A stretch of 64,000 nt of DNA from Sparassis latifolia (Eukaryota; Basidiomycota; Agaricomycetes; Polyporales; Sparassidaceae), in the NCBI GenBank assembly GCA_018466975.1, contig CM031554.1, positions 496,001 to 560,000 of the forward strand, in the 5' to 3' direction. This document shows positions 50,701 to 63,302 of the stretch, in pieces. Below the pieces are notes generated by a model. That model was not told the DNA's origin. It saw only the letters and a program-made list of their open reading frames with translations, and ran no database searches. Numbering within the stretch: position 1 is the stretch's first letter; each line of letters opens with the position of its first letter. The position numbers and the translations under genes were made by a program.

Positions 50701-52546
50701 TTAAGTGTTGAAATCTGCGAAGTAGGGATGAACGAGAGTGCGTTTCGCTGAAAGGGGTTGGCGGATGAATTAGCTCTTGAACTACAAAGTAAATTGGAGT
50801 AAGCGCACCTGAAATGCGTTTGGCGGTATCATAAGTCAACATCAGCTAGGGTCAACCAAAGCTCAGTCCAACAACCACCGATGTTTATGTATGACGCACT
50901 TTCAAGAGGTCCATGCCGTCGTCATCAAGTGTCGGCACATGGTCAGCCAAATCTTGTGCAGACCAGTGAGGGAATGTTGGCTTGTAGTCCGGAAGCTGTT
51001 CGACCCCTGGCCAGGAATCTTCATTCGGAGTGCCCAAAACCCTGTGATATAAATTCAGTAATCAGTACTCCGATTGCGCACTATGCCACGCCGCAGGTTG
51101 GCTTCGCCCGATAAGAGATAGGATGGGATCGCGAGCAGGAGGATCGCGAAGGCGCACTTTCATACCTGAAGATTTTGAAGATCTGATCTATCTCCGAATC
51201 ACCTGGGAAGAGCGGGTGTCCTCTCATGACCATCTCGGCGAAAATGCAGCCCACAGACCACATGTCGATAGCGGTCGAGTAGTGACGAGATCCTAGTAGA
51301 ACTTCGGGTGCACGGTACCACAACGTGACAACCTTAAAGTTGGAGACACGTCAGACCAGCATGATATCAAGTGAGCAACCTCCAAGCAGTACAGAAGACT
51401 GAAGCGTATAAAACATCTCGTACCTCGTGCGTGTAAGTTCTCATCGGGATGCCAAATGCCCTAGCTAGACCGAAGTCGGCAAGTTTGAGGTTGTCATACT
51501 TGTCAATCAGCAAATTCTGGGGCTTGAGATCACGATGGAGTATTCGATGTGAATGGCAGTACAGTAAGCCAGACGTCAGTTGATGAGTAAATTTCTGCAA
51601 GTGGTATCAGTACTGTAAAACATCCACATGAAACGACGAAGGAGTGATTTGAAATTGGAACTCTGAAATTGGACGGGTCGCGGCGCGGGATAATGTTGGA
51701 AAAGAAATCACGTGACCGTGCCGCAATGCAATCGTGCTGCTTTTTTCCCCTGCCAAAACGCGTTGCGACGCGACACATTCTGCGGACACGCGTCTGACAC
51801 GCGTAACAAGCGCTAAACGTTCCCAGAAATGTATTTCTCTGATGTTATAGTTTCAGGAAAGAGGACTCGCCTTGACAATGTCGGGGCTGATGGGATTCCC
51901 AATCTTATTGGCATTCTCCATGTATCGTTTCAGGTCCACATCGAGGAATTCGAACACCAAGTACAACTTCTGGTCTGCGTGAACAATGTCCAATAGTCTG
52001 GCGATGATAAATATCCAGTAGCAATTGAGTGATTGATAAATTGTTGACAGTCGTGGAAATACCGTCAAAACACAAGAAAAAAAGATCGCTAAGAACCAAA
52101 AAAAAACCATTAAAATCACATTGTTGCGCACCTTACAACATGATCGTCCTTCAACTCCTTCAGAAGGCTGATTTCCCTGATGGCTGTGCTCGGAACACCC
52201 TCGTCTTCCGCTTCGAGCCTGATCTTCTTCAGGGCAACTACCTGGTTATTCGTGACGTCGCGAGCCTTGTATACCACACCGTATGTACCTGTACAGAGTG
52301 TGGGAAGGCAGAGAACGGCCAGAATTACATGAACTCCTGTGTACAGTGCTAAGAGTGTGGCCACTCACCCTCGCCTACAATGCCAGATACCCAGACACAG
52401 TAGTTCAAAGCGGCGAGCTACTCAATTTTTAGATATCCACTCACCAACTTTCTCAATCTTCGAATAGCTAGGGACGACGCACGCAGAAGAAAGCGAAGTC
52501 AGCGACCGCCACAGCCAGATGAAGAGACGATTCTTCACCGGTCCAT
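50701..52546 (-). CDS. CDK1: Cyclin-dependent kinase 1 (CDC28/Cdc2 orthologue)
   Basis: Ten exons (52539-52546, 52445-52467, 52369-52374, 52132-52288, 51871-51997, 51424-51594, 51166-51332, 50900-51041, 50809-50845, 50701-50747) give 294 aa, the normal size. It is the main cell-cycle kinase. Signatures: start [19 protein letters not shown] (with the inhibitory Thr/Tyr pair), ALKKIRL (ATP lysine), the PSTAIRE cyclin helix, [19 protein letters not shown], the T-loop [13 protein letters not shown] and the CDK insert [13 protein letters not shown]. The third coding exon is only 6 nt. The fifth intron (51595-51870, 276 nt) starts with GC instead of GT and contains three ACGCGT motifs. All phases check. 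Confidence 0.96.
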
Positions 52547-53322
52547 CTCAATCAGAAACCGAGCTTACTAGCCTGCACCAGATGGAGAGACCTACGTGGA
52601 GGGGAAGGTTGAGGAGGGCGGCGGGGGAGGTGAAGGGGGGGGATTTAAGGAGCGGGCGAACGTTAGCGTGAGGGTCAGCTCTCGTTCGGTTGGGACGTTT
52701 GCATGATCACGTAATCGATCGTTCGCCAAATACGGCAATATTGATGCAGTGCGGACGCCGCCACGGAAAACAATTGAACACCACACCGTCCTCCTCGCGG
52801 TGACTTGTAAGAATCTCTATGTATTGCGACATTACCAGGACTGCTCTGTCTGCGTTTACCTCCACAAAAATCCCCTTCATACCAAGTAATAATTTATGTA
52901 TGGAGAAGTGCTCGACCCGGCGAGACAACCCGCCCAGAAAGCAGCGCTACTCAAGATCACCGTTGAAAATGTTGATGGTCCTCGAAAACATGGGGGGAAA
53001 GTGGTACTATAACCAAATGACCTCTACAATCAACGCGGAGAAGACGCAGATCACGCAGGGTATTGCAGCACGACAATTGGATTTTTCATATCCTAATGAA
53101 AGCGGAAGTATTACTTGCGACAAAGTAAGGGTGAGTTTCATACTAATGAAGGCCGACCCAGCCACTGAAAAGCAATACTGGGAGGATCGGCGTTGCGTAG
53201 CTCCGTCGTACATGCCGTATCACGTTCCAGCTAATTTTACGGTATTACTATTAGAGCATCGGGTGCTGGTGTGTACAATGCATTAACGATGAGGAAGAAA
53301 TTTGACCGCAAAGTTCCTTACT
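52547..53322. other. Spacer between CDK1 and the GPN-loop GTPase
   Basis: This is the promoter and 5' UTR of CDK1 plus the 3' flank of the minus-strand GTPase gene. A plus-strand frame 52819-53286 (155 aa) is open but has no family motif or splice context, and I do not call it. Confidence 0.45.
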
Positions 53323-54991
53323 TTAACCAGGCCGAGGCCATGCTATAGTCTCCTCATCTCCCCGGCGCATTCTTGTAACATCAATATATTGACCGGGGTA
53401 TGGCTCTTCACCTGCAGGTGTTGGAAAATTCCCTCAGTAGCAACTCCACCAACGATCGATGATGACTTACTGCGGTCAATGATGTTGATCTCGGTGTCAT
53501 CATCGTCTTCTTCATCCTCCCACCGGTCCTGTAGGGCTATATTAGGATTTTGAGCACGGTCAATCGCGAGGTCTTTCATCAAGCGGTTCATCGAGTCTGT
53601 CTTAGCAACCCGGAGCGTCTCCTCTTTGACAGCGCGGGCGCGTACCAGTTCCGGTAAATATTCCCTAAGGAGAAACGCGCAAACAATATCAGGTTCAAGT
53701 CAGGTTACGACATGGACGCTGTCTCACAACCACGCGCGCATTATAGCATCAGGGGCTTACGACACTCACTTTTCATATTCTGTGCGAGATTCCTCCACGG
53801 CATCGAAAAACTCCTTGATACCAGCGCCTGTCATACTGGAGACACCTACAGCCTTATAATCGGAAACAACATCAATATAAAAACTTAGGGCATCAGAGTA
53901 CGACGTCGTAGACATACCCTCAGTTGCTTGTAAAATTCATCGAGCACAAGGCTCATGCTGTTCATCAAACTGTTCATGTACGTCGGCTCCCCCTCATCAT
54001 CGGTCGTCCCACTATGGGATGCTAGCGCCTCTTGGAATGCCTCAAAGTCATGCATCCACTCGATCGCGAACTCGTGGGGCTGCGCATCGGTTTTGTTAAA
54101 AACCAGGATGAAAGGCAATTTTGTTTTGTAGAGGATGCTGATAAAAACAGGCAGTCAGATGTCACACAGTAGGCAAGGAAGAGGGGATGCCTGGAAGCAC
54201 TAAAGTACTACTAGGAACACAACTTCGTACTTCCCGGACGCATGCAGCAGCTGGAACGCAACGGCTGGAACGCGTCGACAACATGCTCCAGAAGCATCTT
54301 GGATAGACAACCTGTGCACAATCCTCTTGTGAGATAAAATTCGCGCACCTACAAGCATAAAGCATATTCGACATGAAGGTAGCCGGTGCAGTAGTCCGAG
54401 GCGTGTCGATGATATACGCCACAACGGTTGGCAGACTAGAGGCTATAGCATCTGTAATGATCGCTCCAGAGGCGGACCAAGTGAATATCTCGATTTGTCC
54501 TGGAGTATCCAAGATCACATAGCTGGAGAGACGAACATCAGTATTTATGACACCGATACCGGAAACCGGTTGAGACCCACTCCACGGTCTCCGCTCGCTT
54601 CTCCACCAGGTCCAGCACTTGGTCAAACTTAGTGGTGAACAGATTCAGCGCAGTTAGGATCCCTCCATTGGGACCGAGGTTGTACCTTGGAGCATGCAAG
54701 CCACTACTTGAGCGTGACGGACGAGCAAGGTGGAATGGCCACACACTGCTTCATGACCTCGTGATAGTTGATAGTATCCCGTATGTCAATGTTCGCTTCG
54801 AACGGAAGGTGCGTTACGGCGGGATCCAGGTTGAGGATGTACGGCGGAGACGGTGGGTCCAAGGAATGCAGGTAGGAGTTTATGCGCTGCACGAACGTAG
54901 ACTTGCCGGCCCCGGCCATGCCGATAGTTATGATGACAATGGGTTTCTTTTTGTCGGGCATTTGTGACGAGGAACTTGGTGAAGGCTCCAT
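53323..54991 (-). CDS. GPN-loop GTPase 1 (Npa3/XAB1 type)
   Basis: About seven exons from ATG 54991 to TAA 53323-53325. GPN1 proteins help assemble RNA polymerase II and import it into the nucleus. Motifs in order: [10 protein letters not shown] (P-loop), NLDPAV, the defining Gly-Pro-Asn loop in [33 protein letters not shown] (G3), SNMLYACS, FNKTD (G4), then SSMTGAG (G5 region) and [10 protein letters not shown]. The C-terminus is acidic ([13 protein letters not shown]) and ends GDEET..WPRPG as in the family. Junctions were chosen by phase, for example GTGGA|C restoring [10 protein letters not shown]. It is tandem with CDK1 and the FHA gene, all minus strand. Confidence 0.92.
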
Positions 54992-55319
54992 TCAGGCAGT
55001 GTCAAAGGAGTGTTTAACGGTAAAGTGGCCCGGCGGCAAGATTAACAAGGAAATCTGCCGCACGCGCTCGCGCGCGGCCAAGGTAGGCAAGTGTTCAAGA
55101 ACGCATTCTCTGAAATTTGCTCTGGATGATCAATGCGCAGGCCAGAGAGAAGAATCAGAGACATCGCAACATAGCGAATAATTACTATACAATATCATAT
55201 TTCCTGTGCCATAATCATACATACACTTTGTGTACAGAGAACGAGAAAGCTACAAGAATTCGGGCATGCACTCTCAAGTCCGTATCTTCCTGGCCTCCCC
55301 CCAGTCTAACACCACTGCC

Positions 55320-57830
55320 TCAAGCAAACGCCAAAGCAGCCCACGCTGCAATCGCACCAACAGTAGCAACAGTAGCTGTCTGGGCGATCCTAGATACAAC
55401 CTTCATAGTCTTCCGGCGTTTCGACAGTTGTATGACCGGTCGCTCGCTCGGGCTACCATTGTCTTGCACGGAGTGTGAGTCTTGTGTGTCTTCAAGGTCC
55501 GAAAACTTGCGTTTCATGCGGCTCGCAGCCTGTAGACTGTGAGAAGCTACTCTCCCCTCGTTACGGAAGATGCGAAGACTGACCATTTGGAGTTGTGCGT
55601 CCGCAACCGCTTTAGTGACGGCGGCTTCAGCGTCAAGACGAGCCGCTTTTATGGCCTCGAATTCAATGGCTATCTGTTGAGCAGTCTCTTCTCGTAAAGC
55701 TCTTACTTCTACTCATGGGAAGGAGTGATGAGCATTTCTGGTTCAGAGGACCATAACACAGGGACAAACCTTCCAATAATGCCTTGTGGCCGTCAATCTC
55801 AACTTCTGGCTCTACTGTACATTGATCTTTGCTAGCGAGGCGTGACTCCATGTGTTCCATCTTCTCCTGTAGACCGTCCAGACGTGATTGCATATTTGTG
55901 AGATTTGAAGTATTTACGTGGACGTTTGACATGATGTGAATATCCATGTGATCGCGCAGGTCGTCCAAACGAGCCTTTGTTTGACGGACGTGCTCCTGGA
56001 AAAGGTCTTCGTTTTCACGTCTAGTCATACGAAGCAGTGTGATGTCATCCTGATATGTATCCATGAGTTTCTCTGATAAAGTAGCGAAGAGCAGTGCATG
56101 AAAAAAAAGTAAACTTACGCAGGCGTTGTTGATCTGGCGTTCGAGGGAAGCGATGGCAACGGATGCGTCTGCCCCATCTGCAGGTGAATCCACAGTATTT
56201 CCGCGACAACTTGGAACGCAGCAGTGACCTTGTTCTGGGGACGGTGTAGGGTAGCTATGCACACCTTCATCGTGTTCAGCTACACCCTGGCCAAACCCAA
56301 CCTCCACAGAGGGCAATGGCAACGATTCTTCCCCAGCTATTCTCTCAGTAATGTCGTCTGCCCCATTCCCTGCATTAGAGATGAACGGAGAATGCTCGTT
56401 CTGAACCGAAGTTCTGCAATCTGACACCGACGGCTCGAAATCCAGATCGCAACCCTCTGCTAGTACGCGATCCATGTAGTCATCCCTCTCGGAAATTGGA
56501 TAATTGTGACGGTCAACGGCCATCTCCAATGGTTCTTCAACGGACGGATGGACATCCGACGTCGGAGAGACCAGACGAATGGGTGAGTCAGGATAAGCAC
56601 CGACGACGTTCGGCTCAGCTAGCAGAAGGTCACGTATAAAAGGCGGCGGCGGGATGTCTGCTGCTTGTTCGGATATTTCTAAAGCTTCACGAACACAGTT
56701 CCGGACGGCAACATCTGTCATCTCCTCTTCGAAGAACGAGAGATGGTCTACATCTGGAGAGACAGAACGAGGCGAGTCCCTGGAATTCAAAGAGGAGTGT
56801 ATGGGTGGCAATAGACGTCGAAGTAGCGCCAATCTCCCTGTTGCGAGAGAAGAACAGTAGCCGGACGTACAGGGCGCCTGCACAGGAAGAAGTGAAGAGG
56901 GCGGGGACACCACTTCAGTCACCTCTTCGATATCGGATTCGCCGTCCGAAGAAGAGGATACGTCGGTAGACAGAGGAATACCATAACGCCTCGAGCTAAA
57001 TCTTGAAGATACCCTCTCCATAGGTTGAGGAGTTGCCTCAAAGTCAAGAGGAGCTAACACGGGTTGAGACCCGAATATAAGCTTCACGCGGACAGTGACC
57101 GGTCGGACGAGGGAATTGTCTTTTCCAACGCTCTTGCCAAAAGTAAGCACATCTCCATCGGCTAACACAGTAGGTGATTCGGGTTCAATCATTCTGGAGA
57201 CGGTGTCCCCTGGTCTCAGGATGTGGGTGCCATGATGAGAGTGCAGATCAATAATGTAGGCCTAGACGACGTGAAATTCAAGCATACGACGCAGGATTAT
57301 AGCTCACATTTCCGAACTCTGTAAAGGTGATCTTGGCATGCTTCCGGCTAACCACAGCGCACCGGAACAATGCACGATTATCGTCTCCGGAGGCACCCTT
57401 CTGTTGGGTAGGCCTGCGCCCTATTGCAATGTATTGTGTGTGCGCTTTGTAGTATGTGAGGGCCTCAGGTAGTTGTTCACCGTACGCATCGACGTGGAGG
57501 ACGATGCCTGGCCGACGATAAGATCTTGACTGCCAAAGGCGTCCGGAAGGTGATACTCACCGGAGATGTATCCTGAAGGTGGCGGAGAAGCGATACGATT
57601 CATGGGGGTGCGGTGGTGGCGGTACAGTCTTCCCTGGTCGCTCGAATGTTGTGAAGCCTGAACTTGAGGTAGCAGTACGAGGCCAGCCCCTTTCAATGAG
57701 TCGCGGCGTGCCGACACTGCGGACGGTGAACGGGCCGCAGCCCTGCAGACAATCTAATCTCATCTCTTGGCCAAGGCCGCTCTCACAAATAAGTTAGCCA
57801 GTTTCGAATCTATACGTACGTCTCAAGCAT
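55320..57830 (-). CDS. FHA-domain, coiled-coil, t-SNARE-like tail-anchored protein
   Basis: At least six exons, the first of 11 nt (57820-57830, MLE). The next exon runs to 57553 or close by, and the third starts with GIVLHVDAYGEQLPEALTYY. An N-terminal FHA phosphothreonine-binding domain is clear: IAIGRRP, FRCAVVSRKHAKITF, IDLHSHHGTHI and LADGDVLTFGKSVG. A long acidic Ser/Pro-rich middle part follows, then heptad-like helices (LDGLQEKMEHMESRLAS) and a basic segment (LSKRRKTMKVVSRIA). It ends in a hydrophobic C-terminal helix (TVATVGAIAAWAALAFA), so it is likely tail-anchored. This architecture recalls SLMAP/Far9 of the STRIPAK complex, but the FHA loop lacks the usual SNGT and I cannot claim orthology. 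Confidence 0.8.
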
Positions 57831-57982
57831 TGTTAGATGCACAGAAAACACAGATGTAAATTGCGCAGAGGAGTAAGGTCAATGCACGGTGAGTAGAGTA
57901 CAAGTGAGACGTAGCCAAGATGATAATAATGTATGCGAGAGCAGCACATATATGTAGATGGTCCTGACGTTAGGAATAAAGG

Positions 57983-60900
57983 TCACTTCCGACCGTAAGT
58001 CTTGAAAACATCCTGCGTGAGCGCGCGCAACATCGCGGCAGTTATAACGGGCTTCTCTGCCCTATCTGCGATGTCTGCAGTCGATCTCGACGTGCGAGGC
58101 GGCAGCGAGGCGGTTACACCGTCTTGAGCGTCCTCAACATTGCCAGAATAACTTGACGATCGCATGCGCTTGCTTCTCGGTGGTGGGCTAAATGAACATC
58201 TCAGCAGTTTTTTTAGGTTAATACAACCGAAGGGAACGAACCTGTCAACGGTCACATCGTCTGTCGCCCGTCTTTTGGGCGAAGTTCGAGATGAGATAGG
58301 CAGGCTTGCGATTGAGAGCTCCCGCAAGTGGTCATCGTGCGCTTGTAGGTGCCTCTCGATTTCACTCCTCAACGCCTCGACTAGGGCTTTCGGCACGACG
58401 CAAGCAGAAGATCTGCGCTCCCCGAGGACCTCCGCTGCCGTTGCGATTGCAAGTCGCGCATGTGCATCGAGGAAGGGTCCCATCGCATAACCTAGAATGT
58501 ATGAGATAATGCTGATGAGTACAAAGATGCTACACACCTGTGCCAATGTTCGGTGGCACCTGCAATTCAGCAGGAATTTTGAGACTGACATCAGCCGTAA
58601 GACCAAAGAGACGAATAATGCTGCGGATTATGTGGTTGAGGGACTCTTCCATAGCACGCAGGACATGTTGATAGCGAGGCCAAACGACTGAACGACGAAG
58701 GCAATGAGTGGGTAGAACAGCAGCAAACAGTGCGGACTGACACGTCTCATGGGCCCAGCAACTGTCCAACCAGTCGGACGCCATCGTCCTGAATGATGCG
58801 AGGAACACCTGGCTCACGTCTGGCACACACAGTTAGCAACTTGTATACCTCCTTAGATAGTAAATGCACTAACCTTTCCACGACATTGATACTGATAGCT
58901 TGTCTTTGACGTCCAGAGGAACCGCGGCTACGAATTCGTTGAACTTTCTGTCCAAGTCCGTCGACGTCGAAGATATTGAAAACGTGGACACGCATTTGAT
59001 AACCCCATCCTCAGCTAGTTTTGCCGTCTGAGTATCATGCTTCAGTGTCTGAGCATTGTGATGACATCTGGACTAACCATGTCCTCAAAGTCCCGAGTAA
59101 CCTCGGGCTTTGTTCGCTCCTCTTCTGTCCATACGATGACCAACAGAGATGGCACAAAACGAAGACCGTTCGACTGTGGGAGGTTACCGATCACTTCACG
59201 AAGACGGGCGCAGTCGTCCAGAATGCGGATCTTCCTGCGTAAAGGACGACGCTTAGCACAGGCAGACGTTTATGATTACGCAAGCAGACCTTTCAAGCTC
59301 GTCTGTGATACCCTCCAGAGGTGTACGTTCGAAGACGATCAACCCAGGCGATCCATGCGATGGCGGATCTTGCACAGCTGTTGATCCTTGAATAGAAAAG
59401 GTATTCTCGGACTCCCATACACCCGATGCAGGAACGTCGAACTTGTGCTCCAGCCAAATCGCAGTCCGGTCATTTTCTGGGTTCATAGTGAGCCACAGAC
59501 GCCATTCTGGCGAGGGTAATCCACGAGGGCTTGCACCCTTCAACCGCATACGGACTGTCCGCAGGAATGAACCCTTTTCCCAACGTCGCCGGTGCTCCTC
59601 GTGATTCTAATAAAAGTAATGAATAACGATATGAGCACTCCGTCTTCAAGGGTGCCCAGGGGCAATAAGGATGGATGATGCACCTCTTGCAAGCGTTGCG
59701 CCAGCTGATCATCCGTAAGACGTTCTTCAAATCGCGCAGATACACGTCGCTTGGCACGCTTGAACGGCGATGTCTCCGGCGAACCCCCACCTGACGCTCT
59801 CCGTCTTTTGTTGGGCTCCTTGCCATTGGTCGATGGAGAGCTTTGACCGCGAGCAAGGCGTTCGCGCCGCACCTTAGCTGTGTAGGCCTCACTGCGCAGA
59901 ACTGCCTCTTCCCAAAGCGCTGTGTCGGTAGTCCTCTTCTTCCATACCTTAAACAGTCTCTTCACCAATCGACTTTTCCGGAGGAAGTGCAACGCTAGAG
60001 GCGTGAGATGGGCGAGAACCTCCTTGTCTTCGACCATGGCAGAGACATGTCCGTTCACTTGAAAATTCGTCTGGCTCGCTGGCTTCGCCAAACTTTGGGC
60101 GGAGCTGAAGGACGATGATGGAGAGATTCGCTGCTGAGAAGGGCTCCCGTTCAGCTCCTGATATACCTTCGACACCCCTGGTGAGGGGAGCGGCAAGGGA
60201 CTCAGCATGGTGCTGGATGTCCCTTCTGGTATCTGTAGAGCAAAGCCAAGCAGCGACCGCTTCTTCGATAGAGCTGTCAGTTTGCTTTGAGAACTGGGAT
60301 CAAACCATCGCGCCGTAGGGGTAGGGGGAAGTGAAATCGGCCTGAACGTGTCTACTGGAGGAGGAGCTATCGGGGACTCTGGTTCTGGTTCAGCGTGGGG
60401 AATAGCGGCACCAGGTGTCGAGGTTGTGATCCTAGTTGGCAGTCGTAGTGGCGATGCCGAGCTAGGAATTTCCCATAAAGTCTGACTCCTCTCGATTATC
60501 TTGGGAGTAGCAGGTACGTTGTTGCCTGCAGAAAGTGGTGCGCTTTCTGGAGGTACGGATGGTGTGGACGACGAGGGCGGAGGTAGAGTGGGAGGCGCAG
60601 ATGGCGAAGTCGCCAATACCGGGAGAGAAGACGAGCCAAAGAAATTGGGCGGAGGAGCATTGAATGGCGGTGTTGCCTGGGTCGAGGAGGTAGCATCAAA
60701 TGCAGGCAGAGTTGGTGGTATTGTTGTCCCGAATGCAGCTACAACTGGTGTTGATGTTGTGGAGGCGGGCAAAATTGGTGGTGAGGGTATCCCGAATGCA
60801 GACACAGCTGGCGGCGTTGGCGTAATGAATGTAGGCGCAGCTTGGGGTGTTGGTGCTGTAGGTGGGGGTATCGATGGAGTAGTAGTCGGAATGTTTGAAA

Positions 60901-63096
60901 ATAACAGAGACGATGTAGAAGGTGTGAATGATGATGCGAAAGGGTTGAGATGCGGTGTTTCGGGCGGCTGAGGGACTGTGGGGGCCGTCGGCGCAGATGC
61001 AACACCCGTGGCAAACAATGGCGGGCCAAAAATCTTGGATGACCTTGCTATGGGTGGTGGGGCCGTGAGCAAGGACCCGCTAAGTCTGGAGAAGGGCGCC
61101 GACGTAGAGGATTTGAGCGTGGAGGAGGAAGATGCAGGGGGAAAAGCTGATTTTCCGAAACCTCCGGACGTCGGACTTGGTGAGACGTTCGCAGGTGCGG
61201 ATGAAGATGCACCGAATACTGTGGAACTTAGTTGCGGCGCTGAGACTGAAGTAGCTGGAGAGCTGGATGTTGGGAACGTGGCAGAACCAAACACCGACTT
61301 CGGCGCACTGCTGCTTAACACGGATCCTCCAAACACAGACGCAGTGCCGAATGCATTTGGTGTTGTTTTCAAGTTTCCAAAAGCCGATACCACAGGGCGT
61401 GGTGTTTCAGCAGCCGTAGTAGCGGAAGCACGGCCAAACACTGACTGAGGTCTGGACGTATTCGCTGCAGAGGCGAAGATACCTCCAGCTGAGTCGATCG
61501 GTGGTGGAAGCGCAGGCTCAACAGCGTCTTCATCCGAGATATAAGCCTCTGCTTCGGCGTCATTCCCCGTGAGAGGCTGCGATATACCATCGATAATGTC
61601 TGGGATCGACATAGCACCGCGGATGGCCTCAATATCCTCGATGGTATCCTTGCCGAACAACCTCTCTAAGATGCAGGCGACAAGGTATACCATGACAACA
61701 TTGTTTTGTTCTCGCAGTACGGTCACGAGCTGGCCAAAAATCTGCATCGCTTCCGCGTCCACGACCAGAGTAGAGGTTTTCGAAATCGGAGAGCTTTTCG
61801 CCTGAACGTGCAGCCGGAATTGCGTTGTATACAGGAAGACCGGGTGAGAAGTGATTTCTTGAGGAATCTCTTCATGGCGTTCCCGCTGGTCACGGATGTG
61901 GATGAGACGATGATACACGCGCATCTCGAGCTCCGTTGGAGCCTGATAGTTGCCCCGCTGGTCTTCGTAGCATTCCTTCAGAGTCTGTAGCGCTGTAGCA
62001 CGTATATGAACCAATTCAACTCCGCTTCGAGGACCAAAAAAAGCTTACTATTCATCAGCTGCTGCTCTTCCAAGGCGATAGAAAACCTAGGGTTGTCTCG
62101 TTCCAAATGCAGGGCGAGAATGTGGAAGCGAGCACAACGGTCGTGACATTCGATGGCGATAGGACCCTTGTCGTGTTGCAAGGTGAAATCATTCCTGACG
62201 GCACGGGAGCGGTCACGTATGAAATCGTGGGTTTCCGCAAAACCGCCCCTCATAAGCAAATCATGGAAAAGATAGTCCAGCGTTGTCTGAAATGTATGTT
62301 TAGCAGGTATGACGCTGTACACTCTATTGTTGACGCGCCTTGAGTACCGGAGGAGGTCGGATGTCAGAGGGAATAGACTTGTCGCCGGCGCCACGTTCGT
62401 AAATCTTCACAGCACGCTTGTGATCTACACGTTTCGTGCCAGGAACCTGTAATTAAACCAGAAAAGGGCTTCTCGCGTGTCTCAACGATGAACAGATGAG
62501 GGAACATACCACTTCCCATCTGTCCAGATTATTTTCGCGTTCACGGCGATACCTCTCGAATCTAGGACACATATCCATGCACGTTCCAACAATGGTGATG
62601 GCTTCATCCAAACGTTTCGAGACTGTCGGGTCATCCATCTTGCCCTCAGCAATTGCTCTATTGCGTTCGGAATCGCGTGCTTTCACGAGCTGAAAGAAAA
62701 TAAGCTGCTCCATGTCACACGATTGAACCAGTAGCGTACTTCTTGGTAGAATCTCTCGCGCTCTTCCAGAGTCTGTGGCTCATGGGTACGGTGCTCCTCG
62801 TCGTCCAATTCGTCCTCGCCACTCCGATCGTCGTCAGTAATATCGGCTGCATCCTCATGGATGGCAGTATTTGCGCTGGGAGGAGTAGGCGTCCGCCCGG
62901 GACGGTTTCCTCTGCCTGCGCCACGGGCTTTCCGATGGCCACCCCGCTCCCACCTTTCACCGTTGCTGCTATGGCTGCCACTGCCGGACGGTTCTCCGGC
63001 AACCCACTTCCGGTTCTTGGATTGACTGCGAGATCCACCTGAAGCACCATTGATGCGTAGACCGCGAGTTCGAGGATGCGACGAGGCGTCCATCAT
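57983..63096 (-). CDS. SAC3: SAC3/GANP-type nuclear mRNA export factor
   Basis: A large gene on the minus strand from MMDASSHPRTRG (63096) to TGA at 57983-57985, with more than ten exons and a 2.4-kb central exon. SAC3 is the scaffold of TREX-2, which links transcription to mRNA export at nuclear pores. The hallmark GTCMDMCPRFERYRRE is in the second exon, followed by VDHKRAVKIYERG, the DYLFHDLL..FAETHDFIRDR block and a PCI-like region to QPLTGND. The centre is rich in Ser, Pro and Ala with many FG units (SVFG, NAFG, TVFG, GGFG), a nucleoporin-like stretch. The C-terminal part (ILDDCARLREVIGNL, VFNIFDVD-like, SLKIPAELQVPPN) continues through several small exons to DVFKTYGRK. Gene ends are firm; some inner junctions were not individually checked. 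Confidence 0.9.
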
Positions 63097-63302
63097 GGTA
63101 GTAAGTCAGAATTCGTTAGCGACCGATGCACCGGGGTCGCGAGACTGGGCGATAGAGGTTTCGGAGGGCGTTGCAAGAGTACGTCGCGTGATCGCGAATG
63201 TGTTCGCCGTCGTGAATGTAAGGGAGAAGAGGAAAGTGGTGCTTTGTGGCCTCAACACGCCGCTTCGTTTGATTCTAAATTAGGTAACCAGTCGGGTCTA
63301 AA
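63097..63302. promoter_or_regulatory. Spacer between divergent SAC3 and tRNA-Glu
   Basis: 206 bp separate the SAC3 ATG from the tRNA gene transcribed the other way. It must hold the Pol II promoter and leader of SAC3 right beside a Pol III unit. No distinct motif noted. Confidence 0.4.

Noticed and set aside
52819..53286. 155-aa plus-strand frame between CDK1 and the GPN-loop GTPase
   Set aside because: No recognisable motif, no support from splice sites, and it overlaps the expected CDK1 promoter.
57516..57560. Introns of 31-36 nt in the FHA gene
   Set aside because: A 53-nt intron ending at the next CAG fits both frame and normal size, so no frameshift or tiny intron is needed.
60501..61448. 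Two long plus-strand frames (156 aa each) opposite the SAC3 FG region
   Set aside because: They are Gly/Val-rich mirror translations of the Ser/Pro/Ala-rich repeats of SAC3. No motif, no splice context.
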